From the NCBI GenBank assembly GCA_019022495.1, contig JAFEKR010000012.1, positions 248,001 through 312,000 of the forward strand: DNA of 64,000 bases, in the 5' to 3' direction. Positions 61,487 through 64,000 of this stretch are shown here, piece by piece (position 1 is the stretch's first letter; every line of letters begins with the position of its first letter). The notes under the pieces were generated by a model. That model searched no databases. It had not been told where the DNA came from and saw nothing but the letters and a program-made list of their open reading frames with translations. This DNA comes from Epichloe hybrida. Its lineage: Eukaryota > Ascomycota > Sordariomycetes > Hypocreales > Clavicipitaceae. The position numbers and the translations under genes were made by a program.

Positions 61487-62502
61487 ATGTCTTGGGCAGG
61501 TTGGTGCTTCAACCCCGCCAAACAGTCGAAGAGGGGCTAAACAATGTCTTAGGGTTCAAGAAGAATGTGAACCGCGCGACGACGCAGGTGATGATGAAGA
61601 CGGGTTAGAGAAACCACTTCCTTTGTTTCTCATCTCCTATTCTAACACGGCCGATTAGGGCACGTGGAGAAGACCAACGATCGTGACTACGAGGTGGAAG
61701 AAAGGTAACACGAGGTTTAGATGATCGAATCGGGTAGCGGCAACGCGCTGACTTTGGGGTCTCCTAGGCGGTTCAAGACAATGGAGGCAGCATCTCTACG
61801 ACTACAAAAAGAGGCAAAGGGATACCTAGATTCACTCCGAGGTTGGCGAAACACGGCTTATCCGCCTGTTTGGGTCCTTGACTAATTGAAGCCGTGACAG
61901 CCATGACTGCGTCACAAATGCGAATAGCAGAGACGATTGACGCCTTCTACGGAGACTCTGGTGCCAGAGACGGTGTCAGCAGAAGTTACAAACAGGCTGT
62001 AGAGGATCTTGATGCCGAGACGATCAAAGCCCTGGACGGCCCGTACCGAACCACTGTACTTGAACCAATCACCCGATTTTGCGCCTATTTCCCCGATGTG
62101 AATGAGTGCATCAAGAAGCGCGGCCACAAACTCCTGGACTACGATGCACTCCGTGCCAAGGTGAAGAAGCTGGTCGATAAACCCGACAAAGACGCGACCA
62201 AACTGCCCAGAACAGAGAAGGAACTGGAAATGGCCCGAGTCGCTTACGAACAATTGAACGAACAACTGAGTACAGAACTGCCACAGCTGATTGACCTGCG
62301 AGTGCCGTATCTGGATCCCACCTTCGAGGCTTTGGTCAAGATCCAACTACGGTTCTGTGCCGAGGCGTACTCACGAATGGCCCAAGTGCAACAATATCTG
62401 GACGCCGACACCAGAGATCTGTATGCCGAGGGCCATCTGGATGCGCGGGTAGAGCAAGTTTTGCAAGAGATCCGAGAACTCAGCATTAGCGGAACTGTAT
62501 AG
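61487..62502 (+). CDS. rvs161: BAR-domain amphiphysin-like protein Rvs161
   Basis: Predicted 261 residues from five exons: 61,487-61,499; 61,553-61,603; 61,659-61,704; 61,768-61,841; 61,901-62,502. Short early exons assemble into the classic start MSWAGFKKNVNRATTQ, then VMMKTGHVEKTNDRDYE and EERRFKTMEAASLRLQKEAK. The large exon carries the rest of the BAR helices (KQAVEDLDAETIKALDGPYR, LPQLIDLRVPYLDPTFEAL, RMAQVQQYLDADTRDL). No SH3 domain follows, which separates it from Rvs167. Rvs161 pairs with Rvs167 to bend membrane at endocytic sites (family knowledge). Introns of about 50-65 nt show CTAAAC, CTAACA and CTGACT branch sites, and all phases close. Confidence 0.95.
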
Positions 62503-63099
62503 AAATGAAATTCAAGGGGGGAAGCTGGCATTGCCTCACATGAGGTATACTGCACTGGATGATGACAAAGGCGTATGGGGCTGACAACTACAAAGGCTTT
62601 TGTAGTATTCTCTTCTAATATTCTACCTTTCAAGTCCTAATACTGTGAACATGGATTTGTAAACCAGATCTGGGGCAATGGTATGATGAGCTGTATGATG
62701 ATATCCGATATTCAAAGGACCTAGACGACAGCCTTGAAAACGAATTATATGCCAAGACTGAAAACACGAGCTTGTTGAAACCGAGTTATCCTCAAAACGT
62801 GCTGTGTCATTGCTACAACCAAACTTGATATACAGCCAATCGTCGCGATTGAGTTTGGCATACTGCGTGAGAGAAAAGCATGTGTACATAAAAAGATCAT
62901 CGCGAAAGAATATTTGCACTCTTCGTGTCAAGCTTTGAGGGGACACTCTGGCCAACACGTGTGGACTAAATTCCCGGGTATCATAGATCTTTTGCGATTA
63001 GTCGTCATTCTCGTAAACATCCTGTATGCCATGACCCATCATCCATCCATACCAAATATCATCAGCATTGACTTCGGAGTTCGCAGCCAGTGAACAGGG
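62503..63099. other. Intergenic: convergent 3' ends of Rvs161 and Dcp1-like genes
   Basis: About 600 bases of normal composition; no gene seen. Confidence 0.55.
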
Positions 63100-63753
63100 T
63101 TAATGGTCGTGCTGTCTCCCAAACAAATCACTCAAGGGTAGTCTCCTCCCAATAGCTTGCATGGCAGGCCCAGCTTTCGGCCCGACATCGGATCCCTGGT
63201 CTTCGTCCAAGCTCGAAGACCTCGCCACTTTCCAACTCTCCTGTATCATGGCGCCGTTGATCTCTCTCGTCTCATCTCTGTCGTTGTGTATCCAGAGCCC
63301 AACAACCTTGTCTCCTTCCTGCCAGTTGCCACCGACCTGGAGTATGACCAACTCGCCTGCAATCTCTACGTGACTCACTCGCGCCAGGTCCACCACCAAG
63401 TTGTCCAAGGCTCGACGGTTCAGCACGAAAACACATGCCCTTGGTTGATGGCTCTCGGGAAGGGATGACTGTGCGCAAACGAACATTGTACCTTCGATGC
63501 CGGATTTATCCCAGCTCGATGAGCTGCTATCGAAGGTGTAGACTACAGCGTTGGCGGCGATCGAGAGGATGGCTTGAACAGAGGGAAGATATCGCTGCAA
63601 GACGCCCACATTCAGTTCGGTATTTGTGCGTGGCGGAGGTGGTGCGTAATGTGCATGAACGGCGGCGGCATCGGATTCATAGTCGGAGACCGCGGGTATC
63701 AGATTTGATGGCTGGCGAGTGTGTCGCGCTTTACGGGGGGTTTGCCGGCTCAT
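63100..63753 (-). CDS. dcp1: Dcp1-like mRNA-decapping protein
   Basis: Predicted 217 residues, single exon. After a basic N-terminus (SRQTPRKARHTRQPSN), the EVH1/PH-like fold of Dcp1 is visible: NTELNVGVLQRYLPSV, AILSIAANAVVYTFD, WDKSGIEGTMFVC, ACVFVLNRRALDNLVVDLA, then EIAGELVILQ and VGLWIHNDRDE. Dcp1 activates the Dcp2 decapping enzyme in 5'-3' mRNA decay in P-bodies (family knowledge). The ATG at 63,753 is used because the frame opens 45 codons higher only through GTG; the extra sequence is low complexity. The end (RRLPLSDLFGRQHD) fits a short fungal Dcp1 without the long C-terminal extension seen in animals. Confidence 0.85.
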   Translation of the reverse strand: MSRQTPRKARHTRQPSNLIPAVSDYESDAAAVHAHYAPPPPRTNTELNVGVLQRYLPSVQAILSIAANAVVYTFDSSSSSWDKSGIEGTMFVCAQSSLPESHQPRACVFVLNRRALDNLVVDLARVSHVEIAGELVILQVGGNWQEGDKVVGLWIHNDRDETREINGAMIQESWKVARSSSLDEDQGSDVGPKAGPAMQAIGRRLPLSDLFGRQHDH

Positions 63754-64000
63754 GCTGGGAGGGAGCACCTGCTGCTGAGGTCGCGACAGGCCAGGCAGAA
63801 AATGGCTGAGTTCGAGGCAGATGCAGTATCTCGTGGAATGGTCGTCCGTGGCGGGCGCCGGGGACCTTTGTCCCTCGCGTCGTGCCACCGTGCCACCGTG
63901 CCACCGTGCTGAGCCGGCTTATCGATAGCGACTCCGAACAATCGAGTGGCTGCTGTGGCTGCTGTGGCTGCTGTGGCTGCTGCCCCTCAGCTAACATGAC
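63754..64000. other. Upstream region of the Dcp1-like gene, with microsatellites
   Basis: Contains GCCACCGTGCCACCGTGCC repeats at about 63,884-63,907 and a GGCTGCTGT repeat at about 63,948-63,982. Continues past the window edge. Confidence 0.6.

Noticed and set aside
1..64000. tRNA, rRNA, CRISPR array or biosynthetic gene cluster
   Set aside because: No B-box-like GGTTCGA words in a cloverleaf context, no rRNA-like sequence, no spaced identical repeats, and no polyketide or peptide synthase genes were seen.

Overview
The window is nuclear DNA of a filamentous ascomycete. The evidence is short spliceosomal introns with CTAAC/CTGAC branch points, a full Zn2Cys6 transcription factor, fungal-type orthologues throughout, and transposons converted to extreme A+T by C-to-T and G-to-A changes, the signature of repeat-induced point mutation (RIP). 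Protein similarity suggests Sordariomycetes, most likely Hypocreales; this placement is inference.

Layout. Bases 1-13,258 are an AT-rich block of dead transposons with no usable reading frame. It holds a Ty3/gypsy element on the minus strand (about 1-4,743, running off the left edge), a LINE on the minus strand (about 4,754-10,620) and a possible Mutator-like (MULE) element on the plus strand (about 10,700-13,258). Bases 13,259-16,379 hold one phosducin-like gene. Bases 16,380-21,815 are a complete but RIP-killed Ty1/copia element with 231-bp LTRs and a 5-bp target duplication (ATATG). From 21,821 to 64,000 the sequence is ordinary gene space.

Genes in order: phosducin-like protein (+); a single-pass membrane protein of unknown function (+); RanBP1/Yrb1 (+) with three single-base frame breaks; Taf14-type YEATS protein (+); Zn2Cys6 transcription factor (+); ADF-homology/PH-like protein (-); PP2C phosphatase of the Ptc1 type (-); ESCRT-III Vps2 (-); adenosine-deaminase-like protein (-); Tom22 (-); F-box/LRR protein of the GrrA/Grr1 type (+); ammonium transporter (-); peptidyl-tRNA hydrolase (-); BAR protein Rvs161 (+); Dcp1-like protein (-). 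I rebuilt exons from splice sites, branch points and family conservation. All multi-exon models keep frame to the stop except RanBP1.

These are mostly housekeeping genes (G-protein and Ran signalling, transcription, actin and endocytosis, MVB sorting, mitochondrial import, ubiquitin ligase, nitrogen uptake, mRNA decay) and do not form one pathway or a secondary-metabolite cluster. I see no tRNA, rRNA, CRISPR or prophage-like system. The points most worth following are the RanBP1 lesions, the RIP-spared LTR edges, a near-perfect 57-bp fold-back at 49.6 kb, and an over-represented intergenic TACGGAGTA motif.
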